Positions 19,601 to 28,532 are shown, numbered from the stretch's first letter. The stretch is DNA of 64,000 bases from Leptolyngbya boryana PCC 6306 (GCF_000353285.1 NZ_KB731324.1:5102577-5166576), one strand, 5' to 3'. Translations and numbers: made by a program. Notes: generated by a model not told the origin, from the letters alone.

Positions 19601-21969
19601 TCTGATGTCCACTGCCGAGGAGTAGCATGGTGCAACATCAACAATGCAAGGAACCGTCCTGCCTTCACGAAGGGGACGCACAGCAACGATTTGGTTTGTA
19701 TTTCAGCAAAAGCAGCGGCTCTTGCTCCAGCAGTTCGAGAATCGCGATCGACATCATCAATCACAATCGTTTTGCCTTGCTGCAATTCAGCAATAATCTC
19801 AGACCCAAACAAACTCATCGGCAGTCTACCAACGACGCTCCTGACTTCATTGCAGTAGTCGCGATCGACAAGAACATATTCCTGGATTGGATCAATTTCA
19901 CCATAAGTACAGCGAGTGACATTGAAATGGTGCCCAGTGGAGCTAACCACCTGCCACATAATTTCTTCAGAGTCTTGCAGGGCACGAATTGCATCATTCA
20001 ATTCGATCAAGAACTGCTGTTGTCTTTCTTTGCGCTGAAGTTCTACCAGTAAGGCTTCTGCCTGCTGACGGGCTTGTACTTGAGCCGTAACTTCGATTCC
20101 ATGAATCAAGATGCTATCGATACAACCATCAATGTCTCTTAGCGGCAGAAACACGAAATTGAAAAATCCTTCGACGACATTGCCGTCCCCATTCGGGTTC
20201 CAACGAGACAAGTACTCATCTCCTTGAATAATTTCCCCAGTCTGATAGACCCGATCGTAAATCTCAGAATATCCCTGAGCTGCCATTTCAGGAAATACTT
20301 CGTGTGCTCTCTTCCCCAAAATGTCTTCGGAACGTCCGGAGACAGCCAGAAACTTAGAGTTTGCCAGTTCAAAGACGTGATCAGAACCCGACAACACGGC
20401 AAACATAGCAGGCACTTGCATCAGAATGTCTCGCAGTCGCTGACGTTCATTTTCAGCTAATCGACGGCTAGCCTGCTCTTGTTTGAGAAGTCGATCGCGT
20501 TCAGCTTCGATTTGCTTGCGTTCGGTAATGTTGAGCGAGACCCCTAGCATCCGAATCGCATGTCCCGCATCATTGAGATAGACGCGCCCCTGACTTTTGA
20601 GCCAGCGAATTGCACCATCAGGACTGATCACTCGGTATTCCTGAGAAAAGGAGTGGTCACTCGCGATCGCCTGTTCCATCGCTTGCCTGACAAGGTGTCG
20701 ATCGTCGGGATGAATTACCGCACGAAATGCTTCTGCGGTGCCCACATGCATCCCAAAAATCTCCAGCGCATTTGGAGAACACACCACTTGATTGGTCTCC
20801 AAATCGATATCCCAAGCAATCATGGCGGCGGATACGAGGGCAAGCTGTAAGCGTTCTTCTGTCTGCCGCAGGTTTTCTTCAACCTGTTTGAGGTGAGTGA
20901 CATCTTGAAAGACCGCAACGGCTGCCAGGATTCGTTGCTGCTTATCTAAGATTGGACTGGAACTAACTGAAATAATGCTATGGCTACCATCTTCCTGGCG
21001 TAGCTCCATTTTCTCTTGCGTAATGACTTCCCCGGTTTTGAGCGATCGCACCAAAGGATACTCATCTGGTGCATAAATTTGTCCATTCGGGCGAAATGCT
21101 GCAAATGGAGTCACGGGAACATAGTCCTCTAGCTCATGGGACTGTTCAAAGTCATATTTGACAATTTGGTTGGCTTGTTCGTTTGCAAGCACCAACTTAG
21201 CAGTAGTAGCATCCGCGATGAAAACTCCCGCAGGCATCTGGTGCAGAACTGCTTCAAATTGCGCCCTTTCCGTTTCCAACGCTTGGAGTAATCGTTCCCG
21301 TTCTGCCTCTGCTTGCTTGCGTTCTGTCACATCCCGAAAATAAACGGCGAGTCCTTCTTGCGAGGGATAAGCATTGACTTCTAGCCAGGATTGAACGGGT
21401 TCGCCAAACTCTTCCCAGGTCAGTGCGACTTGTTCTGCTACGGCTTGATGCATTGCTCGATAGGCGATTCCGCCAATGAGTTCAGGAAAAACTTCATTCC
21501 AAACATGTTTACCCAGCAATTCTTCGGGTAATCGGTGCAGAATTCGAGCCGCTGCCCGATTGACATAGGTGTAGCGCCAGTCTCGATCGAAGGCAACGAA
21601 AGCATCGGCAATACTTTCTAGAATGGTTTCTACCTTGCGTTCATTGGTTTGGGCACTTATATTGAGCAAGCCTTCTAAGCGTGCCTCTAACTCCTGCTTC
21701 TGACATTTCAGAGCAGCAATTTCCTGCTGTTGCTCAAAAATTTGAGCTGGAAGCAACGCCGTTGAAGCGTTTGCATAGGTAGATTCGTTAGAATGCTCTG
21801 CTTCTAGACTGCGAGCAAAGTGTTCAATGACTTCAGAGCGAGACATTCCCCGTTTTTGTGCTTCTTTATCGAGCGATCGCCAAGCTGTACGGGTAAGAGA
21901 AATGCTAATGCGTTGTTTGGTTTCTGCATCCCAATTTTGAACAAACTTACCGGTAGCATCGCGCTTCAT
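16654..21969 (-). CDS. Hybrid histidine kinase with N-terminal ribbon-helix-helix domain, seven PAS and two GAF domains
   Basis: This 1771-residue protein begins with a ribbon-helix-helix-like segment (about 16-56: RISISLTRTAWRSLDKEA, then RGMSRSEVIEHFARSL) and a short coiled coil (75-102). Four PAS domains follow (about 110-635), then a GAF domain (655-800), three PAS domains (810-1220) and a second GAF domain (1230-1385). The transmitter has the HisKA motif SHELRSPL (His near 1411) and an ATPase with N-box WNLLSNAVKF, DTGRGI and GLGLGLAIV. A receiver domain ends the protein, with CDIGMPEMNG (Asp near 1697) and SKPTEPD. No membrane segment is visible, so it senses cytosolic signals. The DNA-binding-like N-terminus is unusual for a kinase. 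Confidence 0.92.
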   Translation of the reverse strand: MKRDATGKFVQNWDAETKQRISISLTRTAWRSLDKEAQKRGMSRSEVIEHFARSLEAEHSNESTYANASTALLPAQIFEQQQEIAALKCQKQELEARLEGLLNISAQTNERKVETILESIADAFVAFDRDWRYTYVNRAAARILHRLPEELLGKHVWNEVFPELIGGIAYRAMHQAVAEQVALTWEEFGEPVQSWLEVNAYPSQEGLAVYFRDVTERKQAEAERERLLQALETERAQFEAVLHQMPAGVFIADATTAKLVLANEQANQIVKYDFEQSHELEDYVPVTPFAAFRPNGQIYAPDEYPLVRSLKTGEVITQEKMELRQEDGSHSIISVSSSPILDKQQRILAAVAVFQDVTHLKQVEENLRQTEERLQLALVSAAMIAWDIDLETNQVVCSPNALEIFGMHVGTAEAFRAVIHPDDRHLVRQAMEQAIASDHSFSQEYRVISPDGAIRWLKSQGRVYLNDAGHAIRMLGVSLNITERKQIEAERDRLLKQEQASRRLAENERQRLRDILMQVPAMFAVLSGSDHVFELANSKFLAVSGRSEDILGKRAHEVFPEMAAQGYSEIYDRVYQTGEIIQGDEYLSRWNPNGDGNVVEGFFNFVFLPLRDIDGCIDSILIHGIEVTAQVQARQQAEALLVELQRKERQQQFLIELNDAIRALQDSEEIMWQVVSSTGHHFNVTRCTYGEIDPIQEYVLVDRDYCNEVRSVVGRLPMSLFGSEIIAELQQGKTIVIDDVDRDSRTAGARAAAFAEIQTKSLLCVPFVKAGRFLALLMLHHATPRQWTSEDGKLLERIAEKTWLAVERSRAEAELREREAHLQLALKVGRMGTWHWDLQADTLLWSSGHFTILGLQPDEDKPSYELWASRVHPDDLGETETKWQQAIAERTEYHHEYRLRLPDGLIHWVDVRGQFSYDAQGQPKHSIGVVIDITERKQAEETLHQTLQKLNFHVENTPMAVVEWDDNFRVLRWSAGAERILGWKAEEILGKHLMEIPFVFEEDLESVADVCQRLVYGEEPHILSYNRNYTKDRNVVHCEWYNSSLRDKSGRMLSVLSLVLDVTQRKQAEQEREQLLERERLARAQSEAAQQQLATIFETSPIGLALLDAEQRYVAINESLAEINGLTREQHLGNSISTLFGQTDPRLVEIFERIYTTGDPFISPNFAVNPPGRNDRRPGYYNVYYLPTVNASHQVESVLIYVVDVTERVRLERAQQFLSETSAVLASSLDYQTTLERVAQLTVPELADWCTVHIVEEDGTIDQIAVAHINPTKLEWAHQLQEKYPLDPNAARGAALTLRTGEPDFVPEILDEMLVQAARNPEHLEILRQVGFSSVMAVPLRTQARIIGVISFISAESGRRYTMTDLQLAEELARRASLAIDNAQLYQATQRDRTKAESANRIKDEFLAVLSHELRSPLNPILGWTKMLRCKRLDATKTNQALETIERNAKLQAQLIEDLLDVSRILQGKMTLNIAPVNLATTVEAALETVHLAAEAKQIHIQTLLNPVSGAVLGDTNRLQQIVWNLLSNAVKFTPSGGQVEVRLEQVGAHVHIQVQDTGRGIHPEFLPYVFDYFRQEDGSTTRKFGGLGLGLAIVRQLVELHGGSVWAESPGSNLGATFVVRLPLNHIEHTPSEIENIEAAADLTGICVLVVDDDADMRELASFVLIQAGAKVTVAASAAEALCLMSQSIPDLLLCDIGMPEMNGYSLIQQIRKQSPEQGGTIKAIALTAYAGEVNQQQALAAGFQMHLSKPTEPDVLVKAVSSLIATPAA

Positions 21970-22133
21970 AAAGAGTCATCCGTAGGCGTAAACGGCGTAC
22001 TTTATTAAATCCGAGGTGCGCTTCCTTACAAATCTCCCCTTAGAGTGAGCCTTTCCGTTTCAAACAAAGATTGTAGATAGTTGCGCCAAATCGAGCTAAT
22101 GGCGTGAAGAAAGACAATTATTCACATCAAAAA

Positions 22134-22859
22134 TCAAACCTCTTGTGCGACTTCATCCCACAACGATGTGGTCTGTCTCAAACTCAGATGATTGCCATTT
22201 CCGAGAATGAGATGATCGAGCAATGGAATTCCCAAAAATCGAGCACCTTCGAGCAATTGGCGTGTCAAATTGATATCCTCTGCACTCGGTTCCGTATTAC
22301 CCGACGGATGATTGTGCGCCACGATTAACCGTGTTCCCCCTTGCCGAATTACTTCTCGAAAAATCTCACGCGGATGTGCTAACGTCTCGGTTGCAGTCCC
22401 GATCGTAATCACTTGAGTTGCAATTAAGCGATGCTTCACATCGAGAATCAGCACGGCAAATCGCTCTTGAGACTGCCACATCAGTTCATGACTCAAAGCA
22501 GCAGCAGCCACAGCCGGATCATCAATGACTGTTTTTTCGGGGGGTCGAGATTGATAGACTCGTTTGCCAAGTTCGATCGCGGCTAAGATCGTTGTCGCCT
22601 TCGCAGTTCCAACTCCTGACACTTTCGTCAGTTCTGAAATTGTCACTTCTCGCAATGCACTCAACGGATCGCGCTGATGCTGACTCAGGGTTTGCAAAAT
22701 ATATTGCCCTAGCCCTACAGCAGAAAGTTTTCCTGACCCCGTACTCAGCAAAATTGCTAGAAGTTCAGCCGTTGCAAGTGTTTTTGCACCTTGAGCGATC
22801 AGGCGTTCGCGAGGGCGTTCACTCTCTGGTAGGTCAGCAATCCGAATTGAATACGTCAT
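22134..22859 (-). CDS. radC: RadC-family JAMM protein
   Basis: The 241-residue protein has an N-terminal helix-hairpin-helix region ([16 protein letters not shown]) and a C-terminal RadC/JAMM domain. The metal-binding motif [14 protein letters not shown] provides the His-x-His-x10-Asp ligands. RadC was named for DNA repair, but its biochemical role is unproven; the fold is that of metallo-peptidases/isopeptidases. Length and architecture match the family. It is divergent from the peptidoglycan-binding gene. Confidence 0.93.
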   Translation of the reverse strand: MTYSIRIADLPESERPRERLIAQGAKTLATAELLAILLSTGSGKLSAVGLGQYILQTLSQHQRDPLSALREVTISELTKVSGVGTAKATTILAAIELGKRVYQSRPPEKTVIDDPAVAAAALSHELMWQSQERFAVLILDVKHRLIATQVITIGTATETLAHPREIFREVIRQGGTRLIVAHNHPSGNTEPSAEDINLTRQLLEGARFLGIPLLDHLILGNGNHLSLRQTTSLWDEVAQEV

Positions 22860-22968
22860 GAACCGCGAAATATCACAATTTCTTCATTAATCCCTGACGG
22901 TAAATACAATGAGACACTAGCAGAACAAGCGATAATTTCTTCAGATAAAACGTAAGGGAATGTAAAAC

Positions 22969-23850
22969 GTGAGACGGATTTCTGGATGGGTGATGGGGAG
23001 CTTGGTGTCAGGAATGATTCTATGTCCAGCGGTTAATGCAGCGCGATCGCAAGACTACACCGTGGCACAATTTCTCTCAGTTCTCAATGGATTAGGGTAT
23101 GCGGTTCCACTGAATGCGCCAATCGACGATCCGAGAGTTCGGCAAGGCATTCGTGAGTTTCAGTTTCAGTTTCAACTCCCAGTTGATGAAACGTTGAACA
23201 TTCCCACTCAAGACAAAGCAGCAGATATTGTGCGCACGCTACAACTTGGCTTAAATCGGACAGTTCGTCCCAATCCCGAGCTTCCGGGGAGCCAGTTTTA
23301 CGGTAAGCAAACCGAAGAAGCAGTGAAAAAGTTTCAGCAGCAAAATCGCTTACCTGCGACTGGAATTGCCAATCTTGAAACTCGACGGCGATTGAATGAC
23401 CTGCTCAATGATGCAGTTCCAAGAACAGAATCCCAAAACTCGCCACCTTCTCAACCTGCACTCCAATCTCCGGCGCTGAGCATTTATACTGATGCACAAA
23501 TTAAAGCCATCCTGGCGGGGTTTGGCTATGACATCAATCAGAAAGCTCCGTTAACTGATGCCCCAACTCGGCGAGCTATTCGAGAGCTTCAGCAAATTTA
23601 TGGGCTTTCTGAAACGGGATTGGTCAATCGCGCTACTGAAGAAAAGCTTTCGAGCGTGATGCGAAATCTGCGGAATAATTTGAAAGCGATTTTGCGGAGT
23701 GATTTCGCGATCGCACAATATTACGATTCAGCCACCCAAGCCGCGATCCGACAATTTCAAGCCCGTTACGGATTGAGAGTTACGGGTCTGGCAAATTTAG
23801 AAACTCGCAGTCGGCTCGACGATGAAGCGCGCAGATTGAGACGAAACTAA
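22969..23850 (+). CDS. Exported peptidoglycan-binding-domain protein
   Basis: This 293-residue protein uses a GTG start and has a signal peptide (about 1-26). Two homologous halves follow. Each has a divergent helical unit (SVLNGLGYAVPLNAPIDDP; AILAGFGYDINQKAPLTDA) and a classical PG_binding_1 unit (EEAVKKFQQQNRLPATGIANL; QAAIRQFQARYGLRVTGLANLE, cited only as landmarks). The halves are joined by a Pro/Ser-rich linker near 150. It likely anchors to the cell wall and has no catalytic domain. Its 3' end overlaps the converging uracil-DNA glycosylase gene by 4 bp. Confidence 0.82.
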   Translation: MRRISGWVMGSLVSGMILCPAVNAARSQDYTVAQFLSVLNGLGYAVPLNAPIDDPRVRQGIREFQFQFQLPVDETLNIPTQDKAADIVRTLQLGLNRTVRPNPELPGSQFYGKQTEEAVKKFQQQNRLPATGIANLETRRRLNDLLNDAVPRTESQNSPPSQPALQSPALSIYTDAQIKAILAGFGYDINQKAPLTDAPTRRAIRELQQIYGLSETGLVNRATEEKLSSVMRNLRNNLKAILRSDFAIAQYYDSATQAAIRQFQARYGLRVTGLANLETRSRLDDEARRLRRN

Positions 23851-24548
23851 TCTGCACCTCTGAGTTGATCGAGTTTTGCTCGCACTGCCTGAATATCTTG
23901 CCACATCAGCCATTTCGGTTGACCTTTCTCACGAGATTGGTTTCTGAGCAGATAAGCCGGGTGGAAGATTGGCATGTAAAAGCGATCGTCTTTTTCGATC
24001 CACTGTCCCCGAACTTTGGTGATTCCCTGTTTGATTCCGACTAGGGCTTTCATCGCTGTTGCCCCAGTTAAGAGAATAATTTTCGGATCGACCATGCGAA
24101 TTTGTTCGGCCAAGTAGCCACTGCAAGCCGCTGCCTCATCCGTCGTTGGCGTGCGATTTTCAGGGGGACGACATTTGACGACGTTACAGATAAAGACATC
24201 TTCTTCGGTCGTGAGATTCACTGAAGCCAGAATGCGATCGAGCAACTGCCCCGATTTTCCGACAAAGGGCATTCCCGTCTCATCCTCAGTCTGTCCAGGC
24301 CCTTCCCCGACAATCATGATCGGCGCTTTCAGATTGCCACGTCCAATGACTGCATGAGTTCGAGACGCACCCAAGTCGCAGCGATGACAGCGATTACAAT
24401 GTGCGCCCATCGCTTCCATCGTTTGATACGTCCCTGTTGGAATCGGAATCTTGGCACTCGTCGGAATCAACTCCGGGTCAAAACTGGGTGGAGCAGAGGG
24501 TTCAGCAGCAGGGATATCAAACAGGCTAATTTGTTCGTCGTTCGCCAT
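23847..24548 (-). CDS. Uracil-DNA glycosylase, family 4 (Fe-S type)
   Basis: The 233-residue protein has the family-4 motif A GEGPGQTEDETGMPFVGKSG and motif B HPAYLLRN. Cysteines in CNRCHRCDLG and further Cys residues near CNVVKCRPPENR and in the CSGYL region could hold a 4Fe-4S cluster. It removes uracil from DNA arising by cytosine deamination. The N-terminal 40 residues are a Pro-rich extension. The stop region overlaps the convergent peptidoglycan-binding gene by 4 bp. Confidence 0.9.
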   Translation of the reverse strand: MANDEQISLFDIPAAEPSAPPSFDPELIPTSAKIPIPTGTYQTMEAMGAHCNRCHRCDLGASRTHAVIGRGNLKAPIMIVGEGPGQTEDETGMPFVGKSGQLLDRILASVNLTTEEDVFICNVVKCRPPENRTPTTDEAAACSGYLAEQIRMVDPKIILLTGATAMKALVGIKQGITKVRGQWIEKDDRFYMPIFHPAYLLRNQSREKGQPKWLMWQDIQAVRAKLDQLRGAD

Positions 24549-24673
24549 GAATCGGATCGCGCAGAAATTTATTAACCCATAAATTCTAAAGGGAATTGCG
24601 ATCGGATTGCGGCAATCGAAAGAAAGAAGACAGAGTTGAAATTCTGGATCTATGCTGAAGATATCCTTCAGGC

Positions 24674-24680
24674 AGGAGGA
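24674..24680 (+). promoter_or_regulatory. Strong Shine-Dalgarno (AGGAGGA) of the phosphoribosyltransferase
   Basis: AGGAGGA lies four bases before the ATG at 24685. It decides that start over the ATG at 24652. Confidence 0.75.
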
Positions 24681-24684
24681 ACCG

Positions 24685-25341
24685 ATGTTTTCTTCTCAAT
24701 TGTCTTCGGATACCGTTTTATTTGACGATCGCAAAGATGCGGGGGAACGGCTGGCGCATTTGGTGTTGGAACAAGCGCAGTCGGTCGATGGATCATTTAT
24801 CGTTTATGCGTTGCCCCGAGGCGGGGTGGAAATTGGTGCGGCGATCGCGCAGGTTTTACATTGTCCACTGGATATTTTGGTGGCGAAGAAGATTACGCGA
24901 CCTGAAAATCCAGAATTAGCGATCGGGGCAGTGACCGCAGATGGACAAGTCTTAAGGTCGGTTCATTCGAGAATTCCAGGGTGGGAGGATGCGCTAAATC
25001 GCGCTTTGGCGAAAGCAAAAGGTCAGTTTGAGCAATTTCGCGATCGTCCGAATGTCACGGCAACGGGGAAAATTGCGCTGCTCGTCGATGACGGGATTGC
25101 GACAGGAATGACGATTTCAGTCGCAGCGAAATCGCTACGAAAACAAGAGCCAAAAGAGATTTGGATCTGTGCGCCAGTTGCGCCGCAAGTGATGATCCGC
25201 CAACTTGAAGGGATTTGCGATCGCGTTTTAGTACTGGCAACCCCGGAACCGTTTTTAAGTGTGAGTCGATTTTATCGATCGTTTCCGCAGGTGGAGATGG
25301 AAAGTGCGATCGCGGACTTGAAAAGAACTTTGCAAAGCTGA
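24685..25341 (+). CDS. Phosphoribosyltransferase-domain protein
   Basis: The 218-residue protein has the PRPP-binding loop ALLVDDGIATGMTI, the hallmark of type I phosphoribosyltransferases. The early loop VYALPRGGVEIGAAIAQVL and LVAKKITRPENPELAIGAV match the stand-alone cyanobacterial/actinobacterial PRT family of unknown substrate. The start at 24685 is set by the Shine-Dalgarno AGGAGGA. A small membrane-protein gene follows after 12 bp, probably in the same transcript. Confidence 0.85.
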   Translation: MFSSQLSSDTVLFDDRKDAGERLAHLVLEQAQSVDGSFIVYALPRGGVEIGAAIAQVLHCPLDILVAKKITRPENPELAIGAVTADGQVLRSVHSRIPGWEDALNRALAKAKGQFEQFRDRPNVTATGKIALLVDDGIATGMTISVAAKSLRKQEPKEIWICAPVAPQVMIRQLEGICDRVLVLATPEPFLSVSRFYRSFPQVEMESAIADLKRTLQS

Positions 25342-25353
25342 TAAAAGTTAGTG

Positions 25354-25680
25354 ATGACTAACTCTTTGACGCGAGGGAGACAGATGCGGCAGTGGCGCAG
25401 TTTTTGGCACACGATCGAGTTTATGAGTCAGGATAATCCGCCTCAATTAGTTGAAACGTTGATGTTGGCGTTATCGATGCTGCTGTTTAGTGTCTGGATT
25501 TTTAATTCAGAATTGGCGTATTTGTTGCTGGGATTAGTGTTTACGGTGGGAGCTTGTGCGTCGATTTTGGTGCGCGAGGCGTTGATTCCAGCAGTACGTC
25601 CGCGTCCAACGCAGGTAATGGCGACTTTGCTGTTAGGAGTGAGCTTGTACGGGTTTGCGGATTTGCTGTTTGCAAGATAA
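25354..25680 (+). CDS. Small membrane protein of unknown function
   Basis: This protein of about 108 residues has two or three hydrophobic segments: LVETLMLALSMLLFSVWIF, then LAYLLLGLVFTVGACASILV, and a final segment in QVMATLLLGVSLYGFADLLF (landmarks only). The start could be GTG 25351 or ATG 25354. I do not recognise the family. It follows the phosphoribosyltransferase by 12 bp, which suggests cotranscription. Confidence 0.65.
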   Translation: MTNSLTRGRQMRQWRSFWHTIEFMSQDNPPQLVETLMLALSMLLFSVWIFNSELAYLLLGLVFTVGACASILVREALIPAVRPRPTQVMATLLLGVSLYGFADLLFAR

Positions 25681-25703
25681 TTCGCGCGGTCAAAGGCGCG
25701 AAT

Positions 25704-26858
25704 TCATATCAAGTCTTGGTAGGTTTTGATGACTTGTTGGGCGATCCCATCCCAACTGTAATTTTGTTGTGCAAAAATTTGGGCGTTTTTACCGCGTTGG
25801 ATTTGTTCTACGCGATTTGCTAGTGCTTCTTTTAAAGCTTGCGTTAGGCTCTCCACATTGCATTGAGCGATCCAACCAGAGCGCGATCGCTCAATGTCTT
25901 GCCAGATATGAACCTGATCTGAAATCACGACAGGCGTTCCAACACTCATCGCTTCTGCGACTGCAATGCCGAAATTTTCGTAGTAAGACGGTAAGATAAA
26001 CAAATCTGCTGCTTCGAGTAGCGCAGTTTTCTCACTGCCTGTGACGAAGCCGACGATCGAGGTTTTGTCTTTGAGTTGAGACTGTTGAATGCGATCGCGA
26101 ATCGTTGCTTCGTAGCTTGGATCTTGAGGGTTGCCGCCAGCTAGGACAAAGTGAAAGTCTGAGTCGAGATTTTCCAGCGCGGGGAGTAAGAGATCTAATC
26201 CTTTTTTGGGATCGATTCGAGACATGAAAAGCAGAATTGGCTTGTTCGTGGGAATGCCATATTTCTCATGAATTGAATTCGATGCAGAAAGCGGCAAGCT
26301 GACTCCTAATGGCAACACGACATCGCGAGTCACTGTATTGAATCGCTCTGAAGTTTTCGCTTCTTGCTCGCTGGTGAAATGAATTGCTGCGGCTCCGGCT
26401 AAGTTGGGACGTTCTAGCACTGCTGCATAAAGACGCTTGAGCTGGCGTTTTTTCTGTAAGTCAGCCGGATCGAGGGTTCCGAGAGGTCGAAGAATGTAAG
26501 GTAGCTGCTGCGATCGCGCAATGGCGGCCGAGCACGAACTCACAGGAGAGAAGAGTGCGTGAATGTGTGCAAGATCGTAAGCTTTGGCGTTTTTGTGAAG
26601 CCATTGGAGAAGCTCGATCGAGAATTTATACCGTCGAAATGGGGAGCATCGAAAGTAGTAAATTTCATAGCCGTTTTGAGCAACGGGAACACCTAAAGGG
26701 ACATCCAGTGGGGCTTGTCCGACATCACCGTTAGAGTTGGTTGTCGCGATTGTAATCTCGACACCAGCTTTTGCCAGTGCGCTTGAAAGCCCCAGCACCA
26801 TTTGACTAGGCCCGCCATAAACTAAAGAGATTGATGGAACGATTTGTAAGATTTTCAT
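25704..26858 (-). CDS. hpsP: GT4 glycosyltransferase, HpsP-like
   Basis: The 384-residue protein from the ATG at 26858 (MKILQIVPSISLVYGGPSQM) is a GT-B glycosyltransferase. The N-terminal domain has VYGGPSQMVLGLSSAL, and the C-terminal domain has LLFMSRIDPKKGLDLLLPAL and ENFGIAVAEAMSVGTPVVIS with the EX7E pair. The opening motif and the order GT2-GT4-GT4 match hormogonium polysaccharide genes hpsN-hpsO-hpsP as I know them. The symbol rests on that resemblance, not a search. A toxin-antitoxin pair separates it from hpsO. Confidence 0.8.
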   Translation of the reverse strand: MKILQIVPSISLVYGGPSQMVLGLSSALAKAGVEITIATTNSNGDVGQAPLDVPLGVPVAQNGYEIYYFRCSPFRRYKFSIELLQWLHKNAKAYDLAHIHALFSPVSSCSAAIARSQQLPYILRPLGTLDPADLQKKRQLKRLYAAVLERPNLAGAAAIHFTSEQEAKTSERFNTVTRDVVLPLGVSLPLSASNSIHEKYGIPTNKPILLFMSRIDPKKGLDLLLPALENLDSDFHFVLAGGNPQDPSYEATIRDRIQQSQLKDKTSIVGFVTGSEKTALLEAADLFILPSYYENFGIAVAEAMSVGTPVVISDQVHIWQDIERSRSGWIAQCNVESLTQALKEALANRVEQIQRGKNAQIFAQQNYSWDGIAQQVIKTYQDLI

Positions 26859-26865
26859 GTGATTT

Positions 26866-27123
26866 TTAACCCCGCAGGAGTTGGTCATATTCCGCATGGG
26901 TTCCAATCCAAAACCATGCAATGTCGTCACCTTCTTCAAGTGCTAGTGCGCGATAGTGTAGCCCGATTCTGACTGACCAGAATTGCCCGACTTTTTTGAA
27001 GTGCAATAATGGATAGCGAGAATCCTGCTTGAGTAATTCGTAACAGCGATCGGCAAGTTCCTGAATTTCTTCGGGCAATTGTCGATAGCAGTACCAGAAA
27101 TCAGGAGTCGCGCGATATCTCAC
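26866..27123 (-). CDS. RelE/ParE-like toxin
   Basis: The 85-residue protein has the fold signature of ParE/RelE toxins. It has an N-terminal helix pair (DFWYCYRQLPEEIQELADRC), a strand around YPLLHFKKVGQFWSVRIG with the characteristic basic/aromatic core, and a C-terminal IAWFWIGTHAEYDQLL with the His-x-x-Tyr/Asp ending. It could be a ribosome-dependent nuclease or gyrase inhibitor. It overlaps its presumed antitoxin gene by 4 bp, the usual coupled arrangement. Confidence 0.8.
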   Translation of the reverse strand: MRYRATPDFWYCYRQLPEEIQELADRCYELLKQDSRYPLLHFKKVGQFWSVRIGLHYRALALEEGDDIAWFWIGTHAEYDQLLRG

Positions 27124-27338
27124 AGGTCAGTACAGTTCTCTTCTCGTAAATGTTGTCGCGCTCGTTCAGCTAAGTGATTGAGCTTTCCGGCTGCTACATC
27201 TTCTTCAAATTGCCGATCCCACAGTTCTGCATCAAATTCAGCAAACCAGATCCGAAAAGCAGCGAGTTCTTCGGCAGACAATTGACGCACAGCCAGTTCG
27301 ATTTCTTCTAAGTTCTTCATATGCTCAAACTTGGTCAT
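27120..27338 (-). CDS. Antitoxin partner of the RelE/ParE-like toxin
   Basis: This 72-residue acidic helical protein (LEEIELAVRQLSAEELAAFR, then WDRQFEEDVAAGKLNHLAE) precedes the toxin with a 4-bp overlap. The pattern of an N-terminal helical segment followed by DAELWDRQFEEDVAAGKL is common in antitoxins paired with RelE/ParE toxins. A second in-frame ATG at 27320 (MKNLEEI) is an equally good start. Confidence 0.75.
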   Translation of the reverse strand: MTKFEHMKNLEEIELAVRQLSAEELAAFRIWFAEFDAELWDRQFEEDVAAGKLNHLAERARQHLREENCTDL

Positions 27339-27368
27339 CTATGGGATTCATTCTACCGATCCTATTTT

Positions 27369-28532
27369 TCAAAGCGATCGATAAAACTCCAACAACTCCT
27401 TCGCTAACGCCCGATTCGTATATTTCGCCATTGCTCTCTGATACCCTCGCTGTCCCAAATCCGTAGCGAACTCACGATCGTCGATTAATCGTGCTAGTCG
27501 ATCGCTCAATTGCTCGACATTTCCTTCTGGAAATACCAAGCCGGCATCGGCAATCACATTCGGAATCTCGCCTGAATTCGAGCCAATCACTGGAACCTGA
27601 CAAGCCATTGCTTCGATCAAGACATGTCCGAATTGTTCCTTCCAGCCAACTGAAGTTAATGTTTTAAACTGATACGTTGTTTCAGAAGGTAAAACTAAGG
27701 TATTCATCAAATTGATGTAGCGATAAACCTCGGCATGAGGAACACTTTCGATCCAAATCAAGCGGTCGCTAAATCCGAATTTTTCAGCTTGTTGTTGGAT
27801 TTCTGCTTTGAGTTCACCTCGTCCGAGTAGAAGCAGTTTCCAATTGCGATCGCGAAGATTCTCCAATGCTTTCACTAACGTCAAAATCCCTTTCTCAGGC
27901 ACAAATCGCCCAACAAATCCCACGACAAAGTCGTCCGGCTGAATCCCGAATTTTGCAGAAAGTTCCGGCTGAGACTGAGGGCAAAAGAGAGATTCATCAA
28001 CACCAAGCTGCGGCATGATGCTCATTTTTTTTGTGTAACCGCGATCGCGTAAAATCTTGGCTCCGTCCTGATTTCCAACCACGATTCCGTCTGTATTTTT
28101 GAGATTGTATGTCTCAAGTAATGACACCGGAAACTGCAACGTATAAGGCAAATTCCACCAGGTAAAAAAGAGATTCTTGGCTTTCAAATTTAAGAGTCGA
28201 TTCGCAGTAATAAACTGTGCATATGCAAAAGACTTAGACCCTTGCTCAACTTGAATAATATCGGGTCGAAACGACTTCAGTAGCGAAATTAAATCGGCTC
28301 CAAATGTGAGTAAGCCCTGATTATTTTGACTGAAATTAGAAATAGGAACAACTCGAAACGATCCTTCTTCGCGATAGCGAGTTTCGATTGTATCTTTCAT
28401 CACGCCACCCGGTTTCCAACGTTTGGGAACGACGATCGTGACTTCGATTCCCGGTTCTAAATTTGCTAAAACTCGCAGCTTTTCACAATTGAGATCGACG
28501 ATATAAGAATGACTCGCAACCAGAATTTTCAT
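27369..28532 (-). CDS. hpsO: GT4 glycosyltransferase, HpsO-like
   Basis: The 387-residue GT-B enzyme begins MKILVASHSYIVDLNCEKLR. The donor-binding domain has GFVGRFVPEKGILTLVKAL and EQFGHVLIEAMACQVPVIGSN (EX7E). It should act at the cytoplasmic face in exopolysaccharide assembly. Its start overlaps the end of the upstream GT2 gene by 4 bp (ATGA), so the two are coupled. The hpsO symbol is by resemblance and gene order. Confidence 0.8.
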   Translation of the reverse strand: MKILVASHSYIVDLNCEKLRVLANLEPGIEVTIVVPKRWKPGGVMKDTIETRYREEGSFRVVPISNFSQNNQGLLTFGADLISLLKSFRPDIIQVEQGSKSFAYAQFITANRLLNLKAKNLFFTWWNLPYTLQFPVSLLETYNLKNTDGIVVGNQDGAKILRDRGYTKKMSIMPQLGVDESLFCPQSQPELSAKFGIQPDDFVVGFVGRFVPEKGILTLVKALENLRDRNWKLLLLGRGELKAEIQQQAEKFGFSDRLIWIESVPHAEVYRYINLMNTLVLPSETTYQFKTLTSVGWKEQFGHVLIEAMACQVPVIGSNSGEIPNVIADAGLVFPEGNVEQLSDRLARLIDDREFATDLGQRGYQRAMAKYTNRALAKELLEFYRSL

